NCBI GenBank assembly: GCA_036768485.1
Contig: JAVLUZ010000400.1
Location: 247,922 to 311,921, forward strand
DNA: 64,000 bases
Direction: 5' to 3'
From: Mermis nigrescens
Lineage: Eukaryota; Nematoda; Enoplea; Mermithida; Mermithidae
Numbering within the stretch: position 1 is the stretch's first letter; each line of letters opens with the position of its first letter. The notes beneath the pieces were generated by a model, which made no database searches, was not told where the DNA came from, and saw only the letters and a program-made list of their open reading frames with translations. This document shows, one piece after another, positions 1 to 49,700 of the stretch. The position numbers and the translations under genes were made by a program.

Positions 1-9
1 TATTTCGCT

Positions 10-392
10 CCGACCAAACATGCACAGCATGGGAAGTCGAGGGAGGAGAGTGAAATTTAAAAGTGACTTTTTTAGGCGTGAAAATAGTGGGTACACGTCG
101 AAAACATCGTTTTTCGGCGTTTCCGACGATGCTCCATCTTTCTAGAGCATAAGGATACAAAAAAGTCGAATCAGATGAACAAAATGAAATTGACGCGAAG
201 CGCCTAAAATTTGACACTTTTGAGCGAACAGATGGCTGAAAACGACTGAAAAGCATCTTTTCTGCGAAATTTCAAGAAAATTTTGGAAATTTTTGAAAAA
301 TCACGAATTGTGGAGGGGGTGAAAAATTTCTGGGGGAAGGTGTGAAAATTTTTCCGGGGTATGAACCCCCATGATCATGTCTGACGCCGACT
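10..392 (+). repeat. T3 interspersed repeat
   Basis: Runs from ACATGCACAGCATGGGAA to CCCCCATGATCATGT; interior has TTTTTCGGCGTTTCCGACGA and a GACGCGAAGCGCC hairpin (192-204). No clear target duplication. Confidence 0.7.
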
Positions 393-1044
393 GGTACATT
401 TCTGTATTGTTTATCCATAAAGTGCCTAGAATGAAGTTAAAATGATCTAAAAAGTCTGAATTTTCGATGAACTCTAATTTTTTTACTTGCAAAAGTGACG
501 AAACTAGTCAGAATTGACAAAATGTACTGAAAAATGCATTTTTTAAAACCTGCAAAAAAGTTGATAACTCTAACCTTAGTGGTCCCAAATTTCAAGATTT
601 CACCCCTTGAACTTTCGACCTTGGGAAACTATGGAAAAGTCTTGAGCGTAAAAGAAACCTTCGCCTTTGCACAAAATTTAATAAAACAAGCCAACAAACA
701 TTGAACTTTACTTCTAGTGCAGAGTTGCAAGCTAATTTTAAGTATACGTTACGTTATACCTTTTTTCTAATGTACCGTTTTTTATGAAACACCCTATATT
801 TACATTCGAAGCTTTCCAATTTCATATCAAGAACTATCTATCATATCGAATCATCTATAAATCTAGAAGATCGTTTGCTGGAATTATCCATTTTCCAAAT
901 CTTCAAACTCCTAAATTAATGATAGATTAAAGCCATTTACAATTTGACACTCTTAAAGGATTGAATCAGAAGGAAAAATAAAAACGGTCGCCATTCGAGA
1001 CAAACGATATTTCACAAAAAAAGTGCAACTGAAGTGGAACGGAC

Positions 1045-1191
1045 CTGAAGACTTGGCGTAAACCGACTATCCTTTTCTATGAGATCAAGGCGGCGCACGC
1101 CTTGCTCTAGTATTGCCCTGGTTATACTACCAGGACCTGGACCAATTTCACACACATGAGCATTTTCCAATTTCCCAGTCCGTTTAACAAT
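1045..1191 (-). CDS. TFB1M: TFB1M exon 2: SAM-binding motif I
   Basis: Forty-nine codons, entered and left in phase 0, after acceptor TTTTATAG and before donor CAG|GTCCGT. They carry the methyltransferase motif I EIGPGPGSITRAIL, which binds S-adenosylmethionine, and the acidic strand LIEKDSRFTPSLQ that follows it in TFB1M proteins. The join with exon 1 reads ..NICRK-IVKRTGKL.., matching family spacing. The donor is weaker than that of exon 1. Later exons (the NPPY-type catalytic motif IV and the C-terminal domain) are not visible between 1 and 1045 and should lie beyond the left edge. Confidence 0.88.
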
Positions 1192-1261
1192 CTATAAAAG
1201 TATATAATGTAATGAATAGTAAATAGTGACATGAATGAATCGTTACAATGAATAGTGACAA

Positions 1262-1528
1262 GCAGACACGCACGTGTATATGGGGGCATTGGGTGGGTCC
1301 CCCAAAATTGGAAAAATGGAAAATTTTCTGACGAAAAATGAGGCAAAATGCAGGCCAAAAATATATTTAAATTTAAAAGTTTCTTAGAAAATGCTTCAAA
1401 TCAACCCAAAACCGTGCAATAATGTAGTTTTAATGCTATTTTAGCGCTTGAAGTAGCTTTTGAGGTCATTTTGGCCCAAAAAGGCTCAATTTGTGACCCA
1501 TAGATCGACCATGCTGTGCATTTAAGGA
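1262..1528 (-). repeat. Family F interspersed repeat
   Basis: Text such as AATGAGGCAAAATGCAGG and TTTTAATGCTATTTTAGCGC recurs at 15690-15850, 25945-26256, 38902-39170 and 52128-52300. Lies in TFB1M intron 1. Confidence 0.65.
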
Positions 1529-1743
1529 AGAGGCCGAAAACTTAATGTCGTCCTTTACGATTAAATGGAGCCTATAAACAAAATTTTTACTATAAAAAAC
1601 TATATCATATCTACATTTTTATATAAAACAATCTTTTTTATATAAACCTCATAAACAAGATTATTCATTTTTACACAACGACCGCCACCTACTAGATCTT
1701 TAATCCAAAATCTAAGCTCACATATTTCATGACCTATAAACTA

Positions 1744-1923
<180 letters not shown>

Positions 1924-2678
1924 TTAGATATAATCTAAGCAAAAGTGAACGAAGAATTAACATGAGCAATTTGAATATGTAAAAATTGACCGAAGTAGCC
2001 GAATTTAGGGACAGCTAAATCTATAGCATCTTAATTAAATAAAGCATTTACGTTGGTACAAAAAATTATGCAGGATCAAGTGGGAAAAACCTGCCTAGTG
2101 AGCCTATAGTTATCTAAGATGAATCTTTAAAAACCATTATGATTTCTCTCTATAAAACAGACCACGCACGTACATACATTAGCCAATTTTTGCAAGAATC
2201 AATGTAGCGCGGCGCGATATATTTGAGTCCCTCATTTAACTTGCATTAGTACATGTTACAATGCAATTTTACATCCTAAAACATGGTTATGCATCCAATA
2301 TTTGCTATGTGAGACATCCTAATCGATGGTTCACTTTCAACCACATTTGCAGTCGATTTACATATAACGTCCACGGTTGTGCACAAGATATGAGAGGACA
2401 AATTACAAATGCCATGTCGTTTTACATAGAAAAATTTAAGTTGCGTACTATGTAGGTAACTCAAATCTATTCGACAAATATACGAAATCTTTTAACTAAT
2501 AGTTAGCTTACAAATGTCAAATTTCCATGTTATACTCATGCACTCAATTTGATCGTAAGATCTGAGTATCGCAAGTCCATCGCTTCGAGTAAACTGGCAA
2601 GAAACGAATCCGGTAACAAATTTACAATACACTTACTAGCTAAATGCAAATAGATTTCATAAAATCGTGAAGTGCTAC

Positions 2679-2926
2679 TACACCTGAGCGTGGAGGGCTT
2701 TGGGGGTATGCACCCCTCGAGAAACCAAAATACCCGCCCAGAAATCAAAATAACCCCCAGTTAAATTTTTTTCCGATTTTTTTCGCAATTTTTTGATGCC
2801 AATGGATAGTGCTCGATGAGAAACGTCGAAAAATAGTGTTTTTCGCCATACCACCATTTTAAGGCAATTTTTTGACCTTTGAAAAATCTTGCACCTCCCC
2901 AAGAATTCTCTTGCTGCCCACGTATG
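2679..2926 (-). mobile_element. T1 hAT-like MITE
   Basis: T1 family copy with ends related to CACACCTGGGCG / CCCACSTATG, flanked by AGTGCTAC and AATGCTAC (7 of 8). Confidence 0.82.
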
Positions 2927-3844
2927 AATGCTACCCAAATACCGTGCCTATTTTTACTTTTAAATAATAAAACATGCTAATAAGTAGTGATAAAGAAGAA
3001 AATGAAGATGTACCAGCAGTCCACTGTAGTCCGTTTCACACAACTTCGGTCATAAATTTTAAAACTATCTCCGACAGCAAGCTGACAGATTGCGATTATA
3101 GCATTGATCTGATATATAATTATCGTAACTCTCGGCCTACTGTCAATGAAAATTCTTAAAATTCATGCACGAAGTTATGTGAAACGGGCTATAAGTGATG
3201 AAGTCTCCAATACTACAGATGTACCAACAGGCTACTAAGTGATAAAGTCTCCAATACTATCTCATGTCAAGGTGCGATAATATGAAAAATCAATCGAGAA
3301 AATAGCAACTGAATGCAATGCAGGAAGAAAAAACAATTTATTCTTCACTTTGTCAAATATTCCGTAAATCGACAACATAAAGCGATAATTTCGTTTGTAC
3401 TTAAGCATACAAATTTGTTTCTAAACAATGGATACTTAAGTAAAGCCATAATATCACAGGTGCTAATCTTTTCACGATAGGAAAGAAGTCGCAAGATGGC
3501 GGCAAATTCCGAATTATGCATAATCAATTAGCACAAACGGTGAAAAATAAAAGAAAGAAAGGTCGATCTTCATGAAGAGGATATGTTTAACCAGAATATC
3601 TGAGCAGAGCAATGTGGCCGGCCGAAATTTCAGCCTAAACGGACAGAAATCGCCAATCCAGCGGCTTTATTGATGAATTTACGCTACGAACTGAGCGTTA
3701 TTGAAGTTACAGGTTGGGATGATATGCCAGGATCGCTGCGATTTTTTGGCGGACTCAATGTAAACCTGACAAAAGAAAAACGACTTACGATCCAATGACT
3801 TTTACTAATAAAAATCCACTTAAATGATTTTAGCACGTCGTCAT

Positions 3845-4176
3845 GATAGGTGGGCAGCACCGAAATTCTGGGGGGAGGGTGGTTAAATAATTTCTGGGGG
3901 AAGGGGGGGGTGAAAAAATTTTCAAAGGTCAAAAAATGGTCTTAAAAGTGGTCGTATGGCGAAAAAACACAATTTTTAGAGGTTTGTGGATTATTAAATG
4001 ATTGAGGACTATCCAATAGAGGACTATCCAATGGCATCAAAAAATCGCTAAAAAAGCAAAAAAAATTTCAAAATTTGAATTCGCGGGGGAGGTACTTTGA
4101 TTTCTGGGGGTATTTCAATTTCTGGGGGAGAGAGGTGCATACCCCCAAAGCCCCCCCTCCCCCACGCCCACGTGTG
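3845..4176 (+). mobile_element. T1 hAT-like MITE, long form
   Basis: T1 copy of 332 bases with an extra G-rich block; flanks GTCGTCAT and TTCGTCAC (6 of 8). Confidence 0.75.
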
Positions 4177-4703
4177 TTCGTCACCACTCTAACATTTAGG
4201 ATACTTCTGCCCGTGTGTTTGTTTTTTCTCCTATCTTTTTATTTTGTATATGCTTTTTTATTTATTTATTTTTCTCCTCGTTTTCTTTTTGTTTTCTTGC
4301 TTCTTTCTCGTATTGATGACTTCTTACTATCGTTAAGAGCGTCAATGTTAAAATTTTGGCTTCTCTAAACTAAACCATATCCTGAATTCTTTTTCCGATT
4401 CAAACACGAATTCGATTTTTTTGACTGCTCCTTTGTTGCGTACATAATTTACTTCTCAAATGCTGATGTTTTTGAAGTTTCAAACGGTTCACCAATTTGG
4501 GGAATGCAATAAGAATTCACAGCCTTAAAATTCCATTAATACGAATCGCATCTTTGAACGTCTGCTCTAGCTCAGGGAGGAAGGGCAAACTGGGAAAAAA
4601 ATTTAATTTCATTAAACCAAGCAATAAGTTAGGAGCAAAGCTTAATTAAATTTCGAAATCTGTATCTGAAAAAACTAATATCTCAAAGAGTCTAATAGAC
4701 TAA

Positions 4704-5904
4704 GGGCCGTATCACAGAAGGTTAGGTAAGACTTGCCTTTTGGTAAATTAGCTACCCTTAGGTAAACTCTAAGTTAGGTTAGAGATTGCCATATCACAGA
4801 ATGTTGGGTAAGGTAAAGGTAAGGTAAAGCTTTGGTAAATAAAGACAAATTTACCCAATGATCTTACCCTTGCTATGAGCAGAGGTAAAGGTCTGTTAAC
4901 AATCAATTAGTCTACGTTTTCAATGAATTTGATTGAATTTTTGGATGATGCAAGTGAAAACGATGAAGATTTATTCTTTCATGCACACCTGCTCATTGAA
5001 AGGACTGAACCGTTGGAAATTTACAATGACCAACAATTTTATATGCGATACAGATTTAGCAAGGTCAAATCGATTCAGAGGCAATTTTATGAAAAAACGA
5101 GGAATTCCTGGAGTTTTAGGTGCAATAGACTGTACTCATGTGCCAATTCAACATCCTGGCGGAATAAATGGCGAGTTATACCGAAAAAAATTGAAAAGGT
5201 TGGTATTCGATTAATGAGCAGTTAGTGTCCGACGCTAAGTGCAAAATTCTTAATGTTGTTGCAAGCTGGAAAGGGAGCACCCACGATGCTCGCATATTCG
5301 ATGAGTCCGCCTTAAAAAATTCCTCGGAGGCATTGCCGGGCCGTTTTCACATTTTGGGGATCGTGGTTACCCGTGCATGCGTTACCTAATGACACCTTTA
5401 GCGAACCCCAATCTAGTTCAGAAAAGCGATACAATTTCGCTCAGTCGTCCACACGCATGGCTATCCAACGGCTGAATGGAATTTTAAAACGTAGACTCCC
5501 ATGCTTAAGTAGCAAGTTGCGATTCAATCCAAAAAATGCTTTAATGTAATAGTTGCTTGCGCCGTACTCCACAATCTGTCTCTCGATTTTGGGAATATGA
5601 TACTTCAGCTGAAGGTATCCATCAAAACCGAATACAAATCAATTTAATTTGTATTTTACAATAATTCAGAGAATGTCAGACGCTAAACCGAACGGATTTG
5701 CAATAAAAATGATAAATTTTCTCGTCTACCCAACGTTTACCCTTAGGTACTTACCTTGCCATTACCCAACCGTCTGTGATACCAGAGCTTGGCAAACCTT
5801 AGGTAACTTACCAAGGCTGGTAAACCTTAGGTAGCCACCTAGACTTTACCCAACCTTTACCTTTGCCATACATTTACCTTACCCAACGTTCTGTGATTCG
5901 GGCC
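4704..5904 (+). mobile_element. PIF/Harbinger DNA transposon with both ends
   Basis: Imperfect terminal inverted repeats: GGGCCGTATCACAGAA at the left, and GGCCCGAATCACAGAA when the right end is read in reverse (23 of the first 27 bases agree). It is flanked by TAA at 4701-4703 and 5905-5907, the TWA duplication of this superfamily. Sub-terminal GGTAAGGTAAAG-like repeats line both ends. It sits between Esyt and TFB1M. Confidence 0.88.
4924..5590 (+). pseudogene. Harbinger transposase (HARBI1-like DDE), decayed
   Basis: Pieces of transposase in shifting frames: GVLGAIDCTHVPIQHPGGIN with the first catalytic D, KILNVVASWKGSTHDARIF with the second, and a block reading AIQRLNGILKRRLPCL where the family has an E followed by R; here a Q stands in its place. 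Stops and frameshifts break the frame near 5215 and 5370. The element cannot encode its own transposase as sequenced. Confidence 0.78.
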
Positions 5905-6017
5905 TAAGTGTGGTATATACAAGATTCCTTGCGCATGGATAACAAATGATGAGTCTATACTGTACATAGCACTTAAAAGCGCAGGAATTTTCACAACACA
6001 TCACAGGGGGTGGCCCT

Positions 6018-6276
6018 CACACATGGGCGTGGAGGGGGTTGGGGGGTATGCACCCCCCAGAAGTTGAAATACCCCCAGAAATAAAAATCCCCCGAACCAG
6101 GATTCAAATTTTGAATTTTTTTTGGTTTTTTAGCGATTTTTTGATGCCATTGGATAGTGCTCGATGAGAAACGTCGAAAAATGGTGTTTTTTCGCCATAC
6201 GACCACTTTTAAGACCATTTTTTGCCCGTTGAAAATTTTTTCACCCCCCCCAGAATTTCGGTGCTGCCCACCAATG
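6018..6276 (-). mobile_element. T1 hAT-like MITE
   Basis: T1 copy with perfect 8-base duplication GTGGCCCT at 6010-6017 and 6277-6284. Confidence 0.87.
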
Positions 6277-6820
6277 GTGGCCCTCCCCCATAAGTACAAA
6301 TTTGATGGCTCATATGTAATTTGCAATGATTTTTGGCCGTAAGTGATCAAAATTTCTCTGATTTTTCCGGCGCTTTGCGCCAGATAATATTTATTAATGA
6401 CATTGATTAACTTTCTTGGCGACCTGGAAATCATTTTTTCTAATAAGGTAGTTTTCAAAACAATGCAAAAGCAAAAACAGTCATTTCAGCTTGGATTTCT
6501 TCTATTTTCAGGCATGACATTTAAAAATTGGAAAAGTTGGGGTACCGCCCCTCACCCTCAAGAAAATCGTAGATCCGTCACTGCTTTAGCTTACATATAA
6601 TTCCGTTTTGTAGCTAAAAATGCAAAAAAAAACGTAAAAACACAACTCATGGCAGCCGAGAAGTCAAGTGAATATAATATGTATGAAATTCTTAGAATTT
6701 TATTTTTAATTTGTTCAGCTATTTGATCAGAATTTAGGTAGAATACTGAATTTAGAATGTTCGATGATGATTTAAACATTTACAATATTGCTCAAATGTC
6801 CGATATTTGACAGTGGCACC

Positions 6821-6955
6821 CAGGCACGTATCTCTGAGGAGAATGGAAGGAAATGAGGAAAATTTGAGGAAAATTCAGAAAAATCGGAAAAAATAGGACT
6901 TTTTAAACGTTATTTTGTGGCATTTTTGGCCGTTTTTGGGCTCAGTCCCCCCAAT
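6821..6955 (-). mobile_element. T2 element, truncated
   Basis: Starts CAGGCACGTATC and follows T2 text up to the CTCAGTCCCCCCAA block, then stops; the other end is missing. Confidence 0.65.
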
Positions 6956-7019
6956 GAAGCGAAAGATAAGAATTTCATAATCGCATTGAAGCCAAGAAAA
7001 ATTTAGTATATGTACGTTT

Positions 7020-42734
<35,715 letters not shown>

Positions 42735-42776
42735 CTCGGCTTCAAAACAGATACAAATAAATTTTTTAAAAGTTTA

Positions 42777-42912
42777 CAACGACCTCCAGAATTCGACGTA
42801 CCTCCTTCCAGAATTAAATTTTCAAAAAATTTTACTTTTTTTCGCAATTTCTACACACCAGTGGATAGAACTCGACGAGAAAGGTTTAAGAATAGTTTTT
42901 TAAATCAATTTT
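42777..42912 (-). repeat. Diverged T1 fragment
   Basis: Resembles the T1 interior (TTTTTTTCGCAATTTCT, GGATAGAACTCGACGAGAAA) without recognisable ends; lies just upstream of the Esyt start codon. Confidence 0.55.
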
Positions 42913-43675
42913 TCGATACTTTGACCCTTTGAACTCCTCCTATAGTCTGTTTCATTTAGCGTTGAGGTTTTTGAAAAAATTTAAATTGATTTCAAAAGTA
43001 ATTTAAACTAATACGGTAAATATGATATTCTATAGTATAACGTGTCATATGGAGACGTGCGCCATTGCTAATCCGCATACTGCATCAACATTTTAAACCA
43101 CTTTTGTAGCTTGATTCTTGCGGAAAAATTTAAAAGAAAACCGCGAAATTAAATGAGACAGACTATGAAATTTAACCACTCCCAAGTATGAATTTTTTAC
43201 TTGTTCCACATTGATATTTTTGTTGTTATTTGACTTTTTGAGCGTTTCTTTTTGAATTGCAGCCGAAAAATTGTATGCATTTTTCGACCAGAAAGTATCA
43301 ATTTGTCAAAAATGCATAGTATGGTTTTTCAGGAATATAAGCAGCCATTTTCAAGAGAAATTTTCTTGAGTGATCTTAGTCTCCTTTGCTGTACATGCCT
43401 ACGTGCCTCTTTACATGTACTACTTATTCCTCAGAATTCTAAGACACTTGCGTACAAGTCATAAAAAAGTTCTTGACTAATCCTCATCAAGAAAAACTAA
43501 TTCAAATATCCTAATTTTATCACATACATGATTTCGCTGCTAGACACGTAAAAGATAACACAAAAACTAGGTAAAATAAAAGAAATTATTATTATAAATC
43601 ATTACTGTATAAACTGAACGAAAGGGAATTCGGGTGTAAAGCTTGCAAAATACGCTCAAGTATCGCATAAGAAGT

Positions 43676-43681
43676 TTTATT
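43676..43681 (-). terminator. AATAAA poly(A) signal of GPN1
   Basis: AATAAA on the minus strand 42 bases after the GPN1 stop codon, in a U-rich context; the expected position for 3' end cleavage. Confidence 0.6.
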
Positions 43682-43722
43682 GAAAGAAAAGCAACAACGA
43701 AAACAACACAGATGACAGTTCG

Positions 43723-43781
43723 TCATTTCGGAACACTGCCTTTAACAGATGCTTCGAAAATTTTGTCGTCCTCGTCGGCAT
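43723..43781 (-). CDS. GPN1: GPN1 last exon
   Basis: Acceptor CACATTTTAG; two bases complete an aspartate codon, then [18 protein letters not shown] and TGA. Phase agrees with the preceding exon. Confidence 0.75.
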
Positions 43782-46700
43782 CTAAAATGTGTAGAAATCC
43801 GATATCAAGGCGAAAATAAGTCAAGATTACACAACACCCCTTCGGCAAGTTGAAAAAACCCCTGCAGATTACTTTAGACCCCCAGAATTCTATTCTTAGT
43901 AAAATTTTCGGCGATTTCACCGAACCAGACCCCCTGCCCAGAATTATCTTGCTGCCCACGTATGGTCACGACCACACGTGCACGCGTAATAATTCAAAAT
44001 TTTGGGTCAGATACTTTTTAGAAAGGTTAAATCACTTATTTTTGATTTTAAAAAAGTCATAAAAACAGCAGAAAACGACATAAAAAGCCGGTTTTTGCCA
44101 CACAATAAATCAGAGTGCGTGTAATACGGTTCATGTGTGTACATTATGTATACATGTGAACCGTATTACACTCGTTCTGTGTGGTTATTAAGGTACGATA
44201 TACGAACAAAACATGGGTCCAGGACGGGGTTTCGAACAATTTACAGAAATTTAAAATAATTTCAGAAAACAAACAGAAGCATCTTTTTATTTTACTCTTT
44301 ATTTTGCGTATCGTTTTAGGCAGAAGAGCAGGCACGTAGCTGTGGGGAATTGGAGACTTGTCCTCACACCAGGGCGTGGGGGTTCGGGGGTATACAACGC
44401 CCCAGACAAACCGAAATACCCCCCAGAAACCAAAATACCCCAGAATTGAATTTTTAAAAATTTTTTTTGTTTTTTTTTCGCAATTTTTTGATGTCAAGGA
44501 TAGTACTCGATGAGAAACGTTGAAAAAAGGTGGTTTCTCGCCATATCACCATTTTTAAAGCCAATTTTTGATGTTTGAAAAATCTTGCACCCCCAGAATT
44601 TCGGTGCCGCCCACCTATGCCTGTCCTCCCACAATTTTAAAAGTACAATTATTTTTTGCAAGGGTCCCCCAAAAATTGATAATTCTTGAAAAGCATTTGA
44701 AGGACCAACAGGATAGATTCTAGCAGTTTAGAGCTCATAGAGCCTTAAATTTAAGGGCGCTTTGTACCGGATTGGTTTTGTATAAAATTTGCCTTCCAAA
44801 AAGCCCAAGACTGACTACACGGTGACCATATCAAAATTTTCTGGCGCTTCGCGCTGAATTTTATGTTTTTTTTGTCGATTTTTTTTGCAATGCACCAGCA
44901 TTGCGTATAAAATAAGTTAACCAATTTTCAACAGGATCGAACTTGGATGGACTGTTAAGAAATCAAGTTTTTCCTTGTATATTAATAAAATAAATTGAGC
45001 TTTTTTTGAATATTTTTTATTTTTCCAACTTCATTGCATAAAGCTTGCGGAGAAACGCAAAAAAGTCATTATTTTAGCCTATCTCCAAGCAGTTGTTGAG
45101 ATTTCTGACATCAAATTTTTGTGTCTCGGTAAAGTGGTAAAATAAATTGGAAAAACAATAATACTATCGAAATTCTGGGGGTCAAAACACATTCAAAGGT
45201 TTAAAAATGCCGATAAAAACTGATAAGAATGGGCAAAATTTCATTTTTCGACGTTTCTCACTGAGCTCTATCCACTGGCATTAAAAAATCGCGAAAAAAA
45301 CAAAAGAAAAATTTTCTAGAAAATTCTGGGGCGTCTTTCTGATTCGGAGGTTCGAGCTCCAGACAGATCCCACCATACGTGGGCAGCAAGAAAATTCTGG
45401 GGGTGCAAGATTTTTTGAAGGTAAAAAATGGCCTTAAAATGGTGGTATGGCGATAAAAATACCATTTTTCGACGTTTCTCATCAAGCACTATCCATTGGC
45501 ATCAAAAAATTGCGAAAAAAAACGAAAAAAATTTTCAAAAATTGAATTCTGGGGGGGGGTATTTTGGTTTCTGGGGGTGCATACCCCCAAACCCCCACGC
45601 CCAGGTGTGGATCCCAAACTTATTATGTTTGCTCACGAAAAATCATTATCTTCGTTCACGCTAAACTTAGGTTCTCACAAAAATTATTTTATTTATTTAT
45701 TTATTTCGTTTTCTTATATCATTATTTATTAATTTTATTATTCAATTTTTATCAATAATTCATTATGATTTATTTTAGCATTTCCATTTTTTCAAAAATT
45801 CAATTTATTGTTTATTCCACTATTTATTTTACTATTTTACTATTAATTTTATTCAAAAGGATAAGAATAAAATTAATAATACCACAAGCAAAATTTAGGC
45901 CTAATTTTATGCTGCCTAAACAGTTGCCTGAAAGAAAGCAGAGCCAAATACAGTCAAAGCAATCGGCAGTAAATTTTGAACAAGCTTTTCTTGAAGAAAT
46001 AAAGATAAACTTGAGATAATCAGATAAAGAAAAAGATTTGTGTATCTTAGAGTAACTTCTGATATTTCTGAGATAAAACAAATATTATTTTCATTATTTT
46101 TGAATTTTTTAATAAAATGTTTGTTATTTTGAGACCAAACCTGAAATTAGGTCAAGCAGCTAATGCTACATTATTATATCATCTAAAATTTTTAGCCACT
46201 ACCTATGCAAGCATTATTTACGCTTTTGAGCTCCAATGTTTACCTTATATGCTGCTTTCCACTGTTGAATGTTGTAGGTACTCATACATGATCTTGGGGA
46301 GATTGGGTGGTTTCACCCCATCCCCCAGAAAAATTTCCACCCCGACATAAATTTTTTTCACCCCCGTCAGAATTGATTATTCTTCGGAAGTTCCCAAAAA
46401 TATTCTAAAAATTTGTAAAAAAGTATGCTTTTTTAAGCGTTTTTAGCTACGTATCGATTTACTCAAAAATGCCAAATTTTCGGCGCTTCGCGCCATCATA
46501 CTCATGTTTTGACTATATTATTGTTCAATTTGTTGCGGCTTTTTTCGATTTTTTCTAAATGCTTTACGTTTTTTATGCTCTGGAAAGATAGAGCACCGTC
46601 AGAACCGCCGGAAAATGATGTTTTTGACGCGTACCTACCATTTTTGGACCCAGAAAGACACTTTATAATTTCAAACTCCCCCTTCCCCCAAAATTCCCAT

Positions 46701-49700
46701 GCCGTGCATGTATGGTTGTACATACTCTAATTATACAACTGTCGAATTAATATTAATTTTAAAGATCGAAAATTAAGTTAATTGAGTCGATTTCCAGCAA
46801 TTACAAAAATATAGACATTTTTCTCGAAAAAAACTGACCACTGTCCACTTTTTGTGCGTATTTTTCGTCTTCTTCATCCTCCATTTCCACTCCACCGATA
46901 TGAAATCTATCCGCGGATATTGAATGAGCCGTATGATCGTAAGCCTTGGCTACAAATCGAAATAAATAAAATGAAAATCGATGCATAAAAAATTAAAATT
47001 TAAAATTTAAATTCGGTATTCGGAATTCGGAAAAGAATTTAGAAAAACTGATCAAATAATTCAAAAGACGATGAAAATCATATTTTGAAAATTATCCAAA
47101 ATAACAAAGCAAATTTACATATTCATTTAAGATTTGAAGTCCGATCTGACGTGAAATGTTACAGCAGTTTTCTCGCATTTTTAAAAGTTGCTCATTAAAA
47201 ATTTTTAAAAAATCAATCCTAGTTTCCAAGTTTCTTCCCGGATCCATAGGTGGGCAGTACCAAAATTCTGAGGAGGGGGAGAAAAAATTTTCAAAGGTCA
47301 AAAAATGGTCTTAAAAGTGGTTGTATGGCTAAAAAAACACCATTTTTCGACGTTTCTCGAGCACTATCCAATGGTATCAAAAAATCGCTAAAAAAGCAAA
47401 AAAAATTTCAAAAATTGAATTCTGGGGGTGGGGTATTTTGATTTCTGAGGGGGGTATTTCAACTTCTGGGGAGTGCATACCCCCCAAAGCCCCCCACGCC
47501 CATATGTGCCCGGATCCCCTAATAACTAGCAGCTCAACATGTACATTCAAATTTATCTAAAATTTGAAACTTTCTTAAATTTCGTGCTTTGCTCAATTTT
47601 ATCGTAAATATACTCGTTTTTTGAAATCATAATGAAAAATAAGATCAATGTTTATATCCCGCTAAAAATTGGCTAGAGATTGCCTGGAAATCGTCGAGTT
47701 TTTAAATTTCTAAACGCTTGCATGTAGCAGGGGTTCAGGGCAGTAATTTTTTCGTATTCGACAAAGATTTATCCCGATGTACGAAGACTTTTCGGGACCG
47801 TTCTTCTATATTTTGTTTAAAATTTTTTCCAAAGAATGTACAAACTGGTCCGTTATCATAAGGGCGGGGAGTCGCCTCCCCCCAAAGGAAAAAAAAATTT
47901 TCGTTTCTCCAAAGAGTCCCGTAAAGGGGAAAATAGAAAATTTGGGACGCCAAAACAGCCTTTTAGCGTACTTTTTGAGCAATTACATAAACACAGAATT
48001 TTGCAACGCTTCGCGCAGGATTTATTATTTATGTATAGCTATGACTTCTGAGAAAAATTGAGACAGGCATAAAATCATGTAAATTTTTTAATTTCTTTAT
48101 CAAATTTTTTGAGATATCTGACATCAAAATTTTCGCTTTCCTCCTGAAATAAAATCCTGGATACGGGTTTGAATACATGCATGAACTAAAGTTCGATATC
48201 AGGGAAATGTATCACGCAAACTTTCAGTTAATTCACAATTTTAACAATTTTTCGAAAAAAATACAGGGCACCCCAAAAGTTATTACACAGTTTGTTTTCT
48301 CGCAATGATCATGAAAGACTAAACGATTTTGCCGAATTAAACAACAATCGATATAGAATTCCTTTTTGGACGCAACAAGTCATGCACATCGTAATTTTAA
48401 AAGATTTTCTGCAATATAATTTTCCTGCAATTCATTCAAGCGATGAATTACACTAATTGAATTCTCGTGACCTTTTTTCTTGTCTCAACAGTCCCAGCTT
48501 CTGCATGAAACTCGAAATTTTGACATAAAATTAAAAATTAATATTAATTATATAAAAAATAAATTTTATAAACTTTAAAAATAAACTTTAAATAAAAATA
48601 AATTTAAAACAATAAATTCTAAATAAATAAATAAAAAATAAATAAATAAATAAAATGAACCTTCTTTCGTTCTTTAGACATTATCTTTTATTATATCCTT
48701 TTTCATGTAATTGATATTGCATTTTCTACGGCAGTAATTGGCTAATAAATATTATTATTATAATTATTAAATAAATAATAAAATAACCCCTGAAAGTTTG
48801 CTCCCTCTTTGATTTCTCTGGATAATCAATGCTATGCGCTTCTGATAAATAGTTTTGAGAAAAAATTTTCAAATATAAAATTTTGCATTTCAACCAAGAT
48901 AAATTATTGGGTGACTTGTTTTCTATGTAATCTTTGTCAGAAATGAGTTCTCTATCAAATGATGTTCGATTCGTCGAAATCAATTCAGTCTGCGATAAGC
49001 AGTGCAAAAAACAAAGTATGTAATAAGCTTTGGGACCTCCTGTAATTTATAATTAAAGGCAATCTTTCACCAATTAAATAAAATATTTAATTGGATATTT
49101 GACCTAAAATAAAGCCAATAAAAAGATTGATTGAATCACGCATTCAGTATTCGAACAGGTCATTATTCACCTAACATACTGCGCCTCTCCTTCTCATCTT
49201 CTGCAACATCAATTCTCACTTGCTCCATTTGTCTAGTTTGCTGTTCAATCATGGCATTTTCCTAAAAAGCATTTTTCCACTCATTGCAAGTTTAACGGGC
49301 AGAATGTAAACAAAGATTACTTTTAAAGCTTTCAGTCTTTCATACTCGGGTCTGTATTCCCTAAATGAAAAGAAAACTGTTTGCAAATAGATTCGGCTGT
49401 CGTTTTATGCGCGTTGCCGTATTACCACCATACGTGGGCAGCACCGAAATTCTCGGGGGGGGGGGGGTTGGGGGGGGGGGTGTGCATGATTTTCCAAAGG
49501 TCAAAAAATGGCCTTAGAAATGGTGGTATGGCGAAAAACACCATTTTTCAACGTTTCTCATCGAGCACTATCCATTGGTATCAAAAAATTGCGAAAAAAC
49601 AAAAAAAAAGTTCGAAAATTGAATTCTGGGGGAGATGTATTTTGGTTTCTGAGGGGAGAGGACGCATACTCCCAACCCCCCACGCCCAGGTGTGATTACC

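Noticed and set aside
2974..3159. Plus-strand 61-residue frame MLISSDKEENEDVPAV..
   Set aside because: Composition looks protein-like, but there is no recognised family, no clear splice sites and no conservation evidence.
5991..6458. 155-residue minus frame, and similar frames at 37010-37495, 44144-44497 and 49381-49695
   Set aside because: All lie across T1 elements, share the same repeat-derived peptide and have no protein-family match.
45765..46019. Plus-strand 84-residue frame ending ..[14 protein letters not shown]
   Set aside because: AT-rich frame with a hydrophobic start and no family match; likely chance in intronic sequence.
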